A stretch of DNA of 64,000 nt from an uncultured Collinsella sp. GTDB lineage: Bacteria; Actinomycetota; Coriobacteriia; Coriobacteriales; Coriobacteriaceae. The stretch spans positions 1-64,000 of the forward strand of contig UQWS01000003.1 of assembly GCA_900544875.1 (NCBI GenBank), read 5' to 3'. The notes beneath the pieces were generated by a model. That model saw only the letters and a list, made by a program, of their open reading frames with translations. It searched no databases and was not told the DNA's origin. Position 1 is the stretch's first letter. Each line of letters opens with the position of its first letter. The position numbers and the translations under genes were made by a program. This document shows, piece after piece, positions 55,761-64,000 of this stretch.

Positions 55761-55916
55761 AATTCGAAGTACATACTGTTCGAAATCTGTCCAAAGATGT
55801 CGTCTGCGTCGCCAATCGACAGACGGTGGTTTACATCTGTCACGTTAGTACTAAGATATTCATCTAATAAATTGCATTAGTGGCTTTAGTTTTGGGGGAA
55901 ACGAGGCAACGTGACT

Positions 55917-56468
55917 ATGACGTGCTCTTTGGTGGTTAACAGCAAGAGCGGTAATACCAGAATGGTTTCGGGTGCGATCAAGCGCACTCTGCAGGCTGCA
56001 GGCGTTGAGTTTGTCCATGCTGCGGCGTTGAGCGACGATGCGGATGCAGATCAGGTTGCGCTCGAGGCGCAGGGCGCCTGCGCGGCCGACACGGTGCTTG
56101 TCGGTTTTTGGTGCGACAAGGGCGCGTGCACGCCTTCGGTCGCGGCGTTGCTCTCCGCCTTGCACGGTAAGCGCGTTTTCCTGTTTGGCACCTGCGGTTT
56201 TGGCGCCAGCGAGGAGTACTTTAGGCAGATTATCGACCGCGTATCGTCTAACTTGGCTAATGATGCCGAGCTTGCGGGCTGGGCGATGTGCCAGGGCAAG
56301 ATGGGCCCCGCGGTCAAGCAGCGCTACGAGGCCATGCTCGAGCGAGATCCCGAAAACGCCCGATTTAAGATGCTGCTCGACAACTGGGTTGCCGCGAAGG
56401 ATCACCCCACCAAGGAGGATCTGGATAACATGGCCGCAGCCGCAAAGAAGGCCGTGCTGGGCGAGTAG
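55917..56468 (+). CDS. Flavodoxin-family protein
   Basis: A 183-residue flavodoxin-fold protein. The FMN phosphate loop reads NSKSGNTRM, followed by GFWCDKGACTP and FLFGTCGFGAS, the flavin-side loops. An all-helical tail follows residue 120. It probably carries electrons, with an unknown partner. The start is ATG 55917 or GTG 55911; GAGG lies upstream of both. It is monocistronic and ends in a terminator. Confidence 0.87.
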   Translation: MTCSLVVNSKSGNTRMVSGAIKRTLQAAGVEFVHAAALSDDADADQVALEAQGACAADTVLVGFWCDKGACTPSVAALLSALHGKRVFLFGTCGFGASEEYFRQIIDRVSSNLANDAELAGWAMCQGKMGPAVKQRYEAMLERDPENARFKMLLDNWVAAKDHPTKEDLDNMAAAAKKAVLGE

Positions 56469-56510
56469 CTTCGCCGTTCGCGGTCCTTCGTGCAAAACAA
56501 TACAAATGTG

Positions 56511-56536
56511 AAAGCCTCGAAGTTCTCGAGGCTTTT
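56511..56536 (+). terminator. Terminator after flavodoxin gene
   Basis: AAAGCCTCGA / CTCGAGGCTTT stem, then T-rich sequence. Confidence 0.85.
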
Positions 56537-56599
56537 TTCGTGACACGAGGGCGCCCCTTTATTGATGGAAGGCCTAATAAGCTGATTGTTCTATGCCCG

Positions 56600-56755
56600 G
56601 ATGTGTGCGGAGTGGGATGGGATTTCCGGATGGGTGGGGTTGCGGAAGCTGCGTCCCGGAATTTGTGATCGGAGTGGGATGTGGTTTCCCAACGGGGCCA
56701 CAAGCGGAAGTCGCATCCCACTCCGGACGGGAATTCTGGGACATGGCTTCCAGAG
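56600..56755. repeat. GGAGTGGGATG repeat cluster
   Basis: CGGAGTGGGATG occurs at 56608 and 56670, and its complement CATCCCACTCCG at 56714. A CGGAAG...GTCCCGGAATT / GGGAATTCTGGGAC arrangement adds further pairing. Probably a compound palindromic element; no gene seen. Confidence 0.6.
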
Positions 56756-57153
56756 GGCTGTGGGCTGCAAACTACATGAGGCTGTCATAAAGCTACAAAA
56801 AGAGGGTTAAAAATAAATGGCACTTCCAGTAGTTTCTTTTAATGTGGGGGGGGGGTACCATTATTTTAGTTTCGCAAAAAATTAATCCATCTATGGGGAA
56901 GTTGCGTAGGGGGTCAGTCACAGATATTGGATAAAACAGACTAATTTGGGGATAAATGACCACTTACGCCAAAAATAGTAGCATTTAGCGACAAAACATT
57001 GAAAAATGTGTAGCACATCGCTATGTTTTTATTACGAAAAGATTCCAAATTGGCTTATTTCGGACTCACTTTTCAAGCGCCTTGCGGTTCCTGTTGAAAC
57101 TTGCTGACCTTTGGATGGGTCGAATAGGTCCTCAAGGGGGATGAATTATCACT
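56756..57153 (+). promoter_or_regulatory. AT-rich leader of the fibre locus with a G10 tract
   Basis: About 400 bp, markedly AT-rich compared with the rest of the window, and without a supported gene. Ten consecutive G lie at 56846-56855, inside a short 22-codon frame (ATG 56817, stop 56883) whose reading depends on tract length. It sits about 300 bp upstream of the signal peptidase gene. The tract may alter promoter spacing or leader translation; this is inference. Confidence 0.4.
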
Positions 57154-57711
57154 TTGACGGCGCGTAGACTCAAACGATTTATTGCACTTTTGAGTAGCTT
57201 GGCGTTCGCGCTTGTCATAGCCCTTGCCGTTGTTTCTTTTGTGCCTCGCGCATTTGGATACACGCCCTTTGCTGTGCTTTCGGGCTCTATGGAACCCGAG
57301 CTTCCCGTTGGCTCCATGGTGTTTGTCCGCCAGGTTGAGCCAACGGATATTGCCGTGGGCGACAATGCAACCTTTTACCGATCGGACGGCGCCGTGGTGA
57401 CGCACCAGGTGTACGAGATCGACCCTGCCGCGCAGATGATCGGCACGCAGGGAATTGCGAACAAAAATGCAGACGGAAGCATCATGCACGATGCCGAGCA
57501 GACGCCTTTTTCGAGTGTTATCGGCACTGTTTCTTTTTGTGTCCCTTACCTGGGCTTCGTCAACGCATATTGCACGACGATGCCTGGTTTGCTTGTTGTG
57601 GTTGCCGTTCTGGCGCTGCTGATCACGGCGTCGATAGTGCTCGATCGGATGGTTCCCGACGAGCCTGCGGGCAAGCATGCCCGCGTGCATGCGAGGGAGC
57701 GGCGTTCATAG
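57154..57711 (+). CDS. Signal peptidase I, SipW/ER type
   Basis: A 185-residue membrane peptidase. An N-terminal membrane helix (about 10-30) precedes the catalytic serine in SGSMEPEL, and a second helix lies near 147-168. The general base position reads VVTHQVYEI, with His in place of the bacterial lysine, the hallmark of SipW and ER/archaeal signal peptidases. Such enzymes process TasA-type fibre proteins, and two candidates follow directly. The start is the TTG at 57154, with AAGGGGG about 13 nt upstream; no in-frame ATG is available. Confidence 0.9.
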   Translation: MTARRLKRFIALLSSLAFALVIALAVVSFVPRAFGYTPFAVLSGSMEPELPVGSMVFVRQVEPTDIAVGDNATFYRSDGAVVTHQVYEIDPAAQMIGTQGIANKNADGSIMHDAEQTPFSSVIGTVSFCVPYLGFVNAYCTTMPGLLVVVAVLALLITASIVLDRMVPDEPAGKHARVHARERRS

Positions 57712-57781
57712 CGGCAGGGAAAAGCGTCGGCGGCGGTAGGGGCCGTTGCCGGGGAAGACGATTCTCGAAAGGAAGAGAACG

Positions 57782-58468
57782 ATGGAAAACAAGAAGAAAA
57801 AGCGCTACGGCATCATTGCCGCCCTGCTGCTGTTGGTGCTGGCTGCCGGCGTGGGTACCTATGCATGGCTGACGGCGCAGTCGAGCCTGACCAACAACTT
57901 CACTACTGCGGGCATCAACCACCCCACCACTAATCCTGATAATCCGGATCAGCCGATTCCGGATGACAAGGCTAAGGTCAACGGCAATCTGACCGAGACT
58001 AACTGGGTTGCGGACTCCAAGCTCGCCCCTGGCGTGTCTGTTCCTAAGAATCCTAATGTCGGTATTGGCAAGGGGTCCGAAAACGCTTATGTGTACGTTT
58101 TCGTGAAGAACGAGACAGCGTCTGCTGGGACTGCTGATTCCAAGACGACTTACTTCACCATTAACAAGCGTTGGAAGGCCGTTGAGGCGACCGCTGTTGA
58201 GGGCGAACCGACTCATTATCTCGGTGGCCTTTTCGTTTATGTTGGCAATGAGACCGAGGCCACTCCGCTTATTGCCAGCAAGACCGAGGACAAGTGGACC
58301 GGTGAGCTGTTCAGCAATGTGACTACGCCCAAGGAGACCGAGCAAAAGGATTTCGCCAAGGATGCCAAGATGACGGTCAACTGCTTCGTTTACGCTGCAG
58401 ACAGCACCACTGAGGGCTCGGCTGCGTCTGCTGAGGCTGCTGCCAAGGATTGGGCTAAGGACCTGTAG
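57782..58468 (+). CDS. TasA/camelysin-like secreted fibre protein 1
   Basis: A 228-residue secreted protein. Lysine-rich N-terminus (MENKKKKRYG), a hydrophobic segment and GTYAWLT form the SipW-dependent signal, with likely cleavage after GTYA. The mature part is polar and beta-rich, starts with an Asn/Pro/Thr stretch, and contains ENAYVYVFVKNE, typical of TasA/CalY-like proteins. No sortase motif is present. GGAAGAGAA precedes the ATG. A strong hairpin after it may make it the most abundant product of the operon. Confidence 0.82.
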   Translation: MENKKKKRYGIIAALLLLVLAAGVGTYAWLTAQSSLTNNFTTAGINHPTTNPDNPDQPIPDDKAKVNGNLTETNWVADSKLAPGVSVPKNPNVGIGKGSENAYVYVFVKNETASAGTADSKTTYFTINKRWKAVEATAVEGEPTHYLGGLFVYVGNETEATPLIASKTEDKWTGELFSNVTTPKETEQKDFAKDAKMTVNCFVYAADSTTEGSAASAEAAAKDWAKDL

Positions 58469-58484
58469 TAATCCAACCCCCTCC

Positions 58485-58535
58485 ACCGAGATCCCGGTCC
58501 GCTCCCCACCCCCATTTTCGGGCCGGGATCTCGGT
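58485..58535 (+). terminator. Hairpin between the two TasA-like genes
   Basis: ACCGAGATCCCGG / CCGGGATCTCGGT, 13-bp perfect arms and a C-rich loop, followed by CCCCCCTTAT rather than poly-T. Partial terminator or stability element within the operon. Confidence 0.65.
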
Positions 58536-58563
58536 CCCCCCTTATCGACGATTGGCGAACGTA

Positions 58564-59211
58564 ATGCTCAACAATCTTTCCGACAATCAGAAACGTACCT
58601 TGGCGCTTGCCGCGATGGCGCTGTTGGCCCTGGCGTGTCTGTGCGGCACGCTGGCTTTTACCGTTGATATGGTTCCGGCGAACAACGTTCTATCGTTTGG
58701 CAGCGTGAAGGTACGAGTCTGCGAATACACCCTAAACGAGCAGGGCGAGGAGATTCCGTTTGAGGCCAACGAGCACGGCGACTATCCCGACACCAAGGCT
58801 GGGGGCTCTGACATCAGCCGCATAGTGCGCGTGGAGAACGCTGGCACGCAGCCTGAGTACGTTCGCGCGCGTCTGCGCATGACGTCGGTGGCGCCCGACG
58901 GTTCGAGCGCGGATGCTTCGGGCAGCGTTGCGTTTCATGTGAACGCGGGCGAGGGGTCCCCGTGGACCGATGGCGGCGATGGGTGGTACTACTACCGCGG
59001 ATTGGCCGGGCGTGGCGGCACGCTCGACCCCGGCGCCATGACGGAAAGCCTCATGGACTCGCTGCGCTTTGTGGGCGACTACCACGATGCCGCGCGCGGC
59101 GGTTCATTCAGGCTCGATATCGATGTTCAGGCCGTGCAGGCCAAAAACCAGCAGACAAGCGATACCGCCCTCGACGTACTTGACGTTGTGGGTTGGCCGG
59201 AGGCGAACTAG
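58564..59211 (+). CDS. TasA/camelysin-like secreted protein 2
   Basis: A 215-residue protein. Its signal LALAAMALLALACLCGTLAFTVD follows the SipW-type pattern (GTLAFT near the cleavage site). FGSVKVRVCEYTLNEQGEEIPF and ISRIVRVENAGTQPEYVRARLRM resemble the beta-strand core of SipW-processed proteins. Two cysteines are in the precursor signal and one in the mature part. The start is ATG 58564; a TTG 12 nt upstream is possible and neither has a strong site. It ends 3 bp before the next gene. Confidence 0.78.
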   Translation: MLNNLSDNQKRTLALAAMALLALACLCGTLAFTVDMVPANNVLSFGSVKVRVCEYTLNEQGEEIPFEANEHGDYPDTKAGGSDISRIVRVENAGTQPEYVRARLRMTSVAPDGSSADASGSVAFHVNAGEGSPWTDGGDGWYYYRGLAGRGGTLDPGAMTESLMDSLRFVGDYHDAARGGSFRLDIDVQAVQAKNQQTSDTALDVLDVVGWPEAN

Positions 59212-59214
59212 CCT

Positions 59215-62200
59215 ATGAAGATCAAGAACATGAACCGGGGCGTGCTTAGCAGGCTAGTTGCCGTCGCGGCGATTGCCCTTTGCTGCGTTATGGCGCTGCC
59301 GACGGCGGTGCATGCCGAGGACGTGCCCGAGAACAAAAACGAATTCCACATCAAAAACGAGGCTGACTTTTTGTCGTGTGTGGCGCTGTCGCGCGAGCGC
59401 GATACGTCCGGCTGGCACGTTTATCTCGATAACGACATTGAGCTCGACAGCGACGACATGAAAGCCATCGTTGCAAACACCGTTAAGCATCTGTCGTTTG
59501 GCAACAAGGAGCATCCGTTTAAGGGCGTGTTCGATGGTCAAAACCACACCGTTGAGGGCCTGAACTACGATAAAGACGCTTTTGACCCCGAGCGCGATAC
59601 GGGATTTTTTGCCGAGACCAACGGTGCCACCATCAAAAACTTCCTGGTCAAGGACGCCAACGTGTGGGCGGACTTCCGCGGTGGCATTATCGTGGGCAAG
59701 GCCGTCAATACGCGCTTCGAAAACGTTATGGTCATGGAGAGCACGCTGCACGTGACCTGCGCCAACAATGCTCTCAACCTCATTACCAACGCAGGCTTTG
59801 AGGGCGGTCTCATCGCCGGCGAGCTCGACGGCTGCACCCTCTACAACTGCGAGGTCCGTGGCGGCCGTGCCGTCAACAATGCGACCTCGGGCGTGCAGGC
59901 GCTCGGCGGTGAGGGTCTGTATATGGCGGCGTTTGCCGGCTACGTTAAGTACTCGACTATCGAGTACTGCCGCGTGACGCCGACGCGTAAGGACGACGGC
60001 TCGATTGCCGAGAAGGGCATGACCGACGTCACCAATAAGTACGACGTGGCCATTGGCGCCCTGGGCGGCAACAACGTGTACGCCTCGGGTTTTGTGGGCT
60101 GCATGGCGGGCGAGGCCAAGATTATCGACTGCTTCTCGACGGCGCAGTGCTACAGCTATGCCGCGTCATATGTGGGCGTCGTCGCCGTGACGCGTGCGTG
60201 GACGGGTGGCTTGGCGGGTCGTATTCTAACCGAAAAGGGCAACGAGCTCGTTCGAAGCCATTTTGCGGGTGACTTGAGCTCGCGTCAGTACAATCCCATC
60301 GCCGTGATTCCCATCATTCAAAACGATGTGAACCTGGGCGGTATTGCCGCGCGTGCCAACAAGGATGATGCCACGGTCACCGAGTGCTACTTTAAGCCGA
60401 GCGTGAGCCTTTCTGGCAACAGCCAGGGCAACCCTGCTAAAAAGAAAATCCCCTCGTTTGGCGGCGATGGCACCACCAAGGGTGATGGCTATGGTCCATG
60501 GGATGACGAGCGCTACACCACGCGCGAGCTGTGGGAAGAGCACGACTACGACTTCTGTGCCGGCACCATGCGCTCGACTGCTAACGACGGGACCCTGGAT
60601 GGCCCGCACCCCAATGAGTGGGCGATGGATTACAAACTGAATATTCCCGTGCATGGCCAGAGCGTTAAGGCAACGACCGATTTTCCCGGTGCGGGCACCG
60701 CGACAATCGAGGCGACCAAACTCGGTATTGATCAGAAGACCTCGGATCCGTACGCCTTTGCCGTGAGCGCCGTGCTGGCGGGAACGGCCCAGGGCTTGGC
60801 CCAGGGCGATACATCGGTGACGTTTAGGCAGGATACCTCCGCAAAGCCTGAGGGTTTGACCGATGCCAACGGCGGTTATCGCTTCATGGGCTGGTTCCGC
60901 GAGCCCGGGGTTAAAGTGAATCGCATCGATCATGGCAACAGCTGGTTTAACGGCAAGACCGATGCCGATGCCGTTAAGGCTGGCAAGCAGGTCCAGAAGA
61001 ACGAAGCGCACGAGAAAACGTCGACCTATACCGCCGATAACGCGAAGGGGGCCGAGGCCTTTAAGGGCAACGACCTGTTTATTGCTTCGTACGAGGCGCA
61101 GGTACTGTTCTATAACGTCAAGGGCGAGACGCTCGCGTGGCAGAGCGGCGAGGAGCACGACAAGTCGACGGACTGGTACCGCTATGGCGTCGGTTTAACG
61201 CCGGCTGCCCCTGCGGACCGCGGCACTCTTTCTGCCAGCGCCACCTTTATCGGTTGGACGACGCAGCCGAGTGGCGAGGCCGGGATGCATGGCGGTTACG
61301 CGGCCATCACCTCGCCTAAGCTTGCCGAGCTAAAAAACGCCGGTGCGTTCTATCCTGCCGGCACCGAGATCACTGTGCTTGGTCCTACCGATTTTTATCC
61401 GGTGTACACCGACTATGTGTCGAACATCATGACGGTGTTTGAGGGCAATGAGCAGGATGCAACCGACGATCAGACTCGGCGCGACGGTGTGGGCAAAACT
61501 GACGTTAAGGTTGAGACTGCAGAAGATGGCACAAGCGCGTATACCGTACAGGTGCTCGACGTATCCGGTAAAGCTATATCCGAGGAGGGCCAGCTGCCCG
61601 ACGGCTATCGTTTCCTGGGTTGGTATGAAAACAAGCAGGCTGCCGATGGATCCCCGGTTGATGTTCGCGTGAGCCGCGATCCGAGCTACAAGCTTCCCGG
61701 CAACGTGGATCTGACCGTTCCGCATACTTATACCGCACGCTTTGAGTACCGCGTGGATTACTACATCCGGGCATTCACAAATAGCGGTCTAACGGACAGC
61801 AAGCTCCTCTGCTCGGTTTGGAATAAGTACAAGTCGCCCTTTGAGGAAAACGTTGGCGCGACATATGTTCGTGAAAACATTGTCCATTGGGGTGCTGGTA
61901 CGGATGATTCCGCTCACGTGTTGCACGATGATAAGAATCCAGCGGATAAGTGCACTACGGTTCTCTCTGATGCGACGCGAATCGTTGCGCCTATTAACGC
62001 CTACTCGCATAATGTGCGTAACGACACTGGCGCAAATACTATCAAGGATATGATTGCCGACACTGATTTTCCAGGAGCCGGTAAACTGAGTGATGAGTGG
62101 AAAGCGTCAAGTATTAAAGTTCAATTTTCCCCCGCACATGATAGGTACCACTTCAGTTTTTGGACGCTCGAAAGACCCGACGACGGTTCTTGGACGTATA

Positions 62201-64000
62201 TAGAGAATCCTTTTTCGAGTGCTGTTTTAACGACAGAGCAATATTATGTCCGCGCCATGGTGACCACGGACGTCAACTTCTATGACAAGGATGGCAACGT
62301 AAAGCAGGCTGCTACTCGACGCTATGAAAGCAACTTGCTTCAGCAGAAAACGGCGGAAGGTAAAGATCCGACGTTCCTGTATTGCTATCCGCATCTCTAT
62401 AAGGATAGGACGGTTAATACAAGGCCCTACGACGGAAAGGATGGTGACGTCAATCCCAGTCTGACACTCGAAGCCTCTCCGACCGATGCCGACATGGCCG
62501 TGCCTGGCTATAAGTTCCTGGGCTGGATTTCGACCGCCGAGGTTCAGAAGGATTCTGACGTCTGGAAGTATATCTACGACGTCGCCGGCGACTCCTATGT
62601 GACGAGTGATCCGGATAAGGCAGAGCCGTATCTGGCGACCGACGAGTCCAAGGTCACCCAGTGGCAGGATGCCTATCCCGTCTACGCAAAGTACGACGTC
62701 AGCTACACCACCAACCTGCATCGCGCCGGTTTTAAGGGCACGGACAAGGTCAATGTGCCTAGGTACGACATCGATCCCGTTATCAACGCGGGCACCGACC
62801 CTGCTACGGCAGCGGTGACCCCTGACGTCACGACTCCGGTTTATAAAGCAGGCGGTGAGCTGTATAAGTTGCAGAAGGTTGAGATCGAGCTTCCGAATGG
62901 CGAAGTTGAAGAGATCGAACCTAACGGCGATAACTCGTATTCCCATCAGGTGGAACCCGGCGGGGCCTATACATTCGTGGCGTACTATTCGCCGTTGGCG
63001 GTCGTGTACCATCTCAATGCCAAAGATGTTGACGGCAAAGTTGCTCAGCAAGGCGATATGCTCGGCAACCTTGATGGCGGCATCCCGAAGCCCACTTATG
63101 ACGTCAGCGCTATCGATAGGGATACAGGAGGTGCGTTCAACGCCTTCGTGGGCTGGACGGAAGCCAAGCCGGCACCTGGCAAGGGCTATGTCGCTTGGTC
63201 GGAGGGTATCCGCATGGTGAGTGCTTCTACCGTGGTCAGGGCCCCCATGGAGCTGTACCCGGTCTACCGTCCCAGCCTGGTTACCGTTCAATCGAACATC
63301 GACTCATATCTCGCGAATCCTGCTCTTGTCCGCGGTCTCGGCCGTACTGATTCCGGCGACCAGATTTCTCTTGAGGTCAAGGCTGTCAAGGAGGTTGTGG
63401 GCATTGACGGCACCAAGTACGACTTTGTCGGCTGGTCGCGCGACTACGAACCCGATGGCAAATACACCCTGTTGACCGATGACGAGAAGTATCCCCTCGA
63501 GGGCAGCGAGCCCTTTGAGAGCGTGACCTACACCGCGGTGTACAAGATCGCGCCGTATAAGGTTCGCTATCACGGTGTCGACGGGTCGGTCGTCTTTACG
63601 GCGACGGTCGACTCGGACGGCGAGCGCGCGACGGGCGCCGGCTTTGTCCATAACGTCGATGTTCCCAAGGTGGATGAGAGCGGCAACCCGGTCTATGACA
63701 ACGACGGCAATCCCGAGATGGAGAAAAAGTCCGTGGCATACGACCCGGACGCCCACTCCAAGATCGTCGCGCTGCTCGATGAACGGGCGGCCAGCGGTGA
63801 CGTGCGCGAACTCTTCCTGGAGTGGCGATATGTGCCTGACGGTGGCGCTGCGAAGTCTTGGGATGAGTTTAAGGACGAGCCGGTTAAGGGCGACATGGAC
63901 CTGTATCCCGTGACGTATCGCGTGGTCGCCAAGGATACATCCGACCCCGAGAACCACGTAACCATGACCACCGCGCAGCTTAAATGGCTGCTCGATCCCA
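59215..64000 (+). CDS. Giant surface adhesin-like protein (5' part, runs off window)
   Basis: An open frame of at least 1,595 codons with no stop before the window end. Sec-type signal peptide: MKIKNMNRGVLSRLVAVAAI followed by a segment ending in TAVHA (cleavage about residue 34). Residues about 50-420 look like a right-handed beta-helix with GLUG-like blocks (GFFAETNGATIKNFLV, GGIIVGKAVNT, ASGFVGCMAGEA). From about 540 there are at least six beta-grasp repeats marked by an F-x-GW core: RFMGWF (556), FIGWT (678), RFLGWY (800), KFLGWI (1100), FVGWT (1311), FVGWS (1405), as in InlB B-repeat proteins. The C-terminal anchor is not visible. Confidence 0.88.
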   Translation, partial: MKIKNMNRGVLSRLVAVAAIALCCVMALPTAVHAEDVPENKNEFHIKNEADFLSCVALSRERDTSGWHVYLDNDIELDSDDMKAIVANTVKHLSFGNKEHPFKGVFDGQNHTVEGLNYDKDAFDPERDTGFFAETNGATIKNFLVKDANVWADFRGGIIVGKAVNTRFENVMVMESTLHVTCANNALNLITNAGFEGGLIAGELDGCTLYNCEVRGGRAVNNATSGVQALGGEGLYMAAFAGYVKYSTIEYCRVTPTRKDDGSIAEKGMTDVTNKYDVAIGALGGNNVYASGFVGCMAGEAKIIDCFSTAQCYSYAASYVGVVAVTRAWTGGLAGRILTEKGNELVRSHFAGDLSSRQYNPIAVIPIIQNDVNLGGIAARANKDDATVTECYFKPSVSLSGNSQGNPAKKKIPSFGGDGTTKGDGYGPWDDERYTTRELWEEHDYDFCAGTMRSTANDGTLDGPHPNEWAMDYKLNIPVHGQSVKATTDFPGAGTATIEATKLGIDQKTSDPYAFAVSAVLAGTAQGLAQGDTSVTFRQDTSAKPEGLTDANGGYRFMGWFREPGVKVNRIDHGNSWFNGKTDADAVKAGKQVQKNEAHEKTSTYTADNAKGAEAFKGNDLFIASYEAQVLFYNVKGETLAWQSGEEHDKSTDWYRYGVGLTPAAPADRGTLSASATFIGWTTQPSGEAGMHGGYAAITSPKLAELKNAGAFYPAGTEITVLGPTDFYPVYTDYVSNIMTVFEGNEQDATDDQTRRDGVGKTDVKVETAEDGTSAYTVQVLDVSGKAISEEGQLPDGYRFLGWYENKQAADGSPVDVRVSRDPSYKLPGNVDLTVPHTYTARFEYRVDYYIRAFTNSGLTDSKLLCSVWNKYKSPFEENVGATYVRENIVHWGAGTDDSAHVLHDDKNPADKCTTVLSDATRIVAPINAYSHNVRNDTGANTIKDMIADTDFPGAGKLSDEWKASSIKVQFSPAHDRYHFSFWTLERPDDGSWTYIENPFSSAVLTTEQYYVRAMVTTDVNFYDKDGNVKQAATRRYESNLLQQKTAEGKDPTFLYCYPHLYKDRTVNTRPYDGKDGDVNPSLTLEASPTDADMAVPGYKFLGWISTAEVQKDSDVWKYIYDVAGDSYVTSDPDKAEPYLATDESKVTQWQDAYPVYAKYDVSYTTNLHRAGFKGTDKVNVPRYDIDPVINAGTDPATAAVTPDVTTPVYKAGGELYKLQKVEIELPNGEVEEIEPNGDNSYSHQVEPGGAYTFVAYYSPLAVVYHLNAKDVDGKVAQQGDMLGNLDGGIPKPTYDVSAIDRDTGGAFNAFVGWTEAKPAPGKGYVAWSEGIRMVSASTVVRAPMELYPVYRPSLVTVQSNIDSYLANPALVRGLGRTDSGDQISLEVKAVKEVVGIDGTKYDFVGWSRDYEPDGKYTLLTDDEKYPLEGSEPFESVTYTAVYKIAPYKVRYHGVDGSVVFTATVDSDGERATGAGFVHNVDVPKVDESGNPVYDNDGNPEMEKKSVAYDPDAHSKIVALLDERAASGDVRELFLEWRYVPDGGAAKSWDEFKDEPVKGDMDLYPVTYRVVAKDTSDPENHVTMTTAQLKWLLDP

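Overview
The window looks like chromosome from a Coriobacteriia actinobacterium, most likely Collinsella or a close relative. This is inference from the GC-rich third-position codon use, the tilS-hpt-ftsH cluster, a class-specific divergent EF-G paralogue, PTS-based sugar use, LPxTG-like and SipW-type surface proteins, and unusually many large intergenic palindromes. No database search was possible.

Layout. 1-770: the 3' end of an rRNA operon (23S end, 5S, terminator). 830-7,320: a tail-anchored hypothetical, an Hsp20 chaperone, a WalJ-type metallo-hydrolase, then tilS-hpt-ftsH. 7,500-11,170: aminotransferase, PHP phosphoesterase, rlmD. 11,525-13,946: amino-acid ABC importer. 14,266-18,560: divergent EF-G-like GTPase, secreted nuclease, LacI regulator. 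18,976-24,965: a sugar operon (PTS IIBC, GatZ/KbaZ-like protein, fructose-6-phosphate aldolase, two-piece transketolase, PTS IIA). 25,211-27,650: two near-identical HAD phosphatases flanking larE. 28,026-31,568: LacI regulator, a palindrome cluster and glmS. 31,600-36,130: GntR, YeiH permease, degenerate NtrC-like regulator and a small membrane protein, bracketed by two inverted copies of a 129-bp element. 36,151-46,542: nitroreductase, small hypothetical, MarR plus a heterodimeric ABC exporter, cysE, DedA, ilvE, LemA, TetR. 46,545-49,030: tRNA-Ser(UGA), a TadA-glycerate kinase fusion and the 4.5S SRP RNA. 49,371-54,275: a sortase-type coiled-coil surface protein broken at a poly-C tract, and a second heterodimeric ABC exporter. 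54,304-56,468: a DUF4143 ATPase with six tandem 23-bp repeats upstream, and a flavodoxin. 57,154-64,000: SipW-like signal peptidase, two TasA/camelysin-like proteins and a giant adhesin that runs off the window.

How it works together. The PTS/aldolase/transketolase operon is a self-contained route from an imported hexose or hexulose to central metabolism, probably under the divergent LacI regulator. The last 7 kb is a surface-fibre export locus: a dedicated signal peptidase, two candidate fibre subunits, then a large adhesin. Two long G/C homopolymer tracts, one inside the coiled-coil surface gene and one upstream of the fibre locus, suggest phase-variable surface display.

Most intergenic gaps hold perfect or near-perfect palindromes in several sequence families, some sharing a CTGTCCC core. 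No transposase gene is visible that would explain them.
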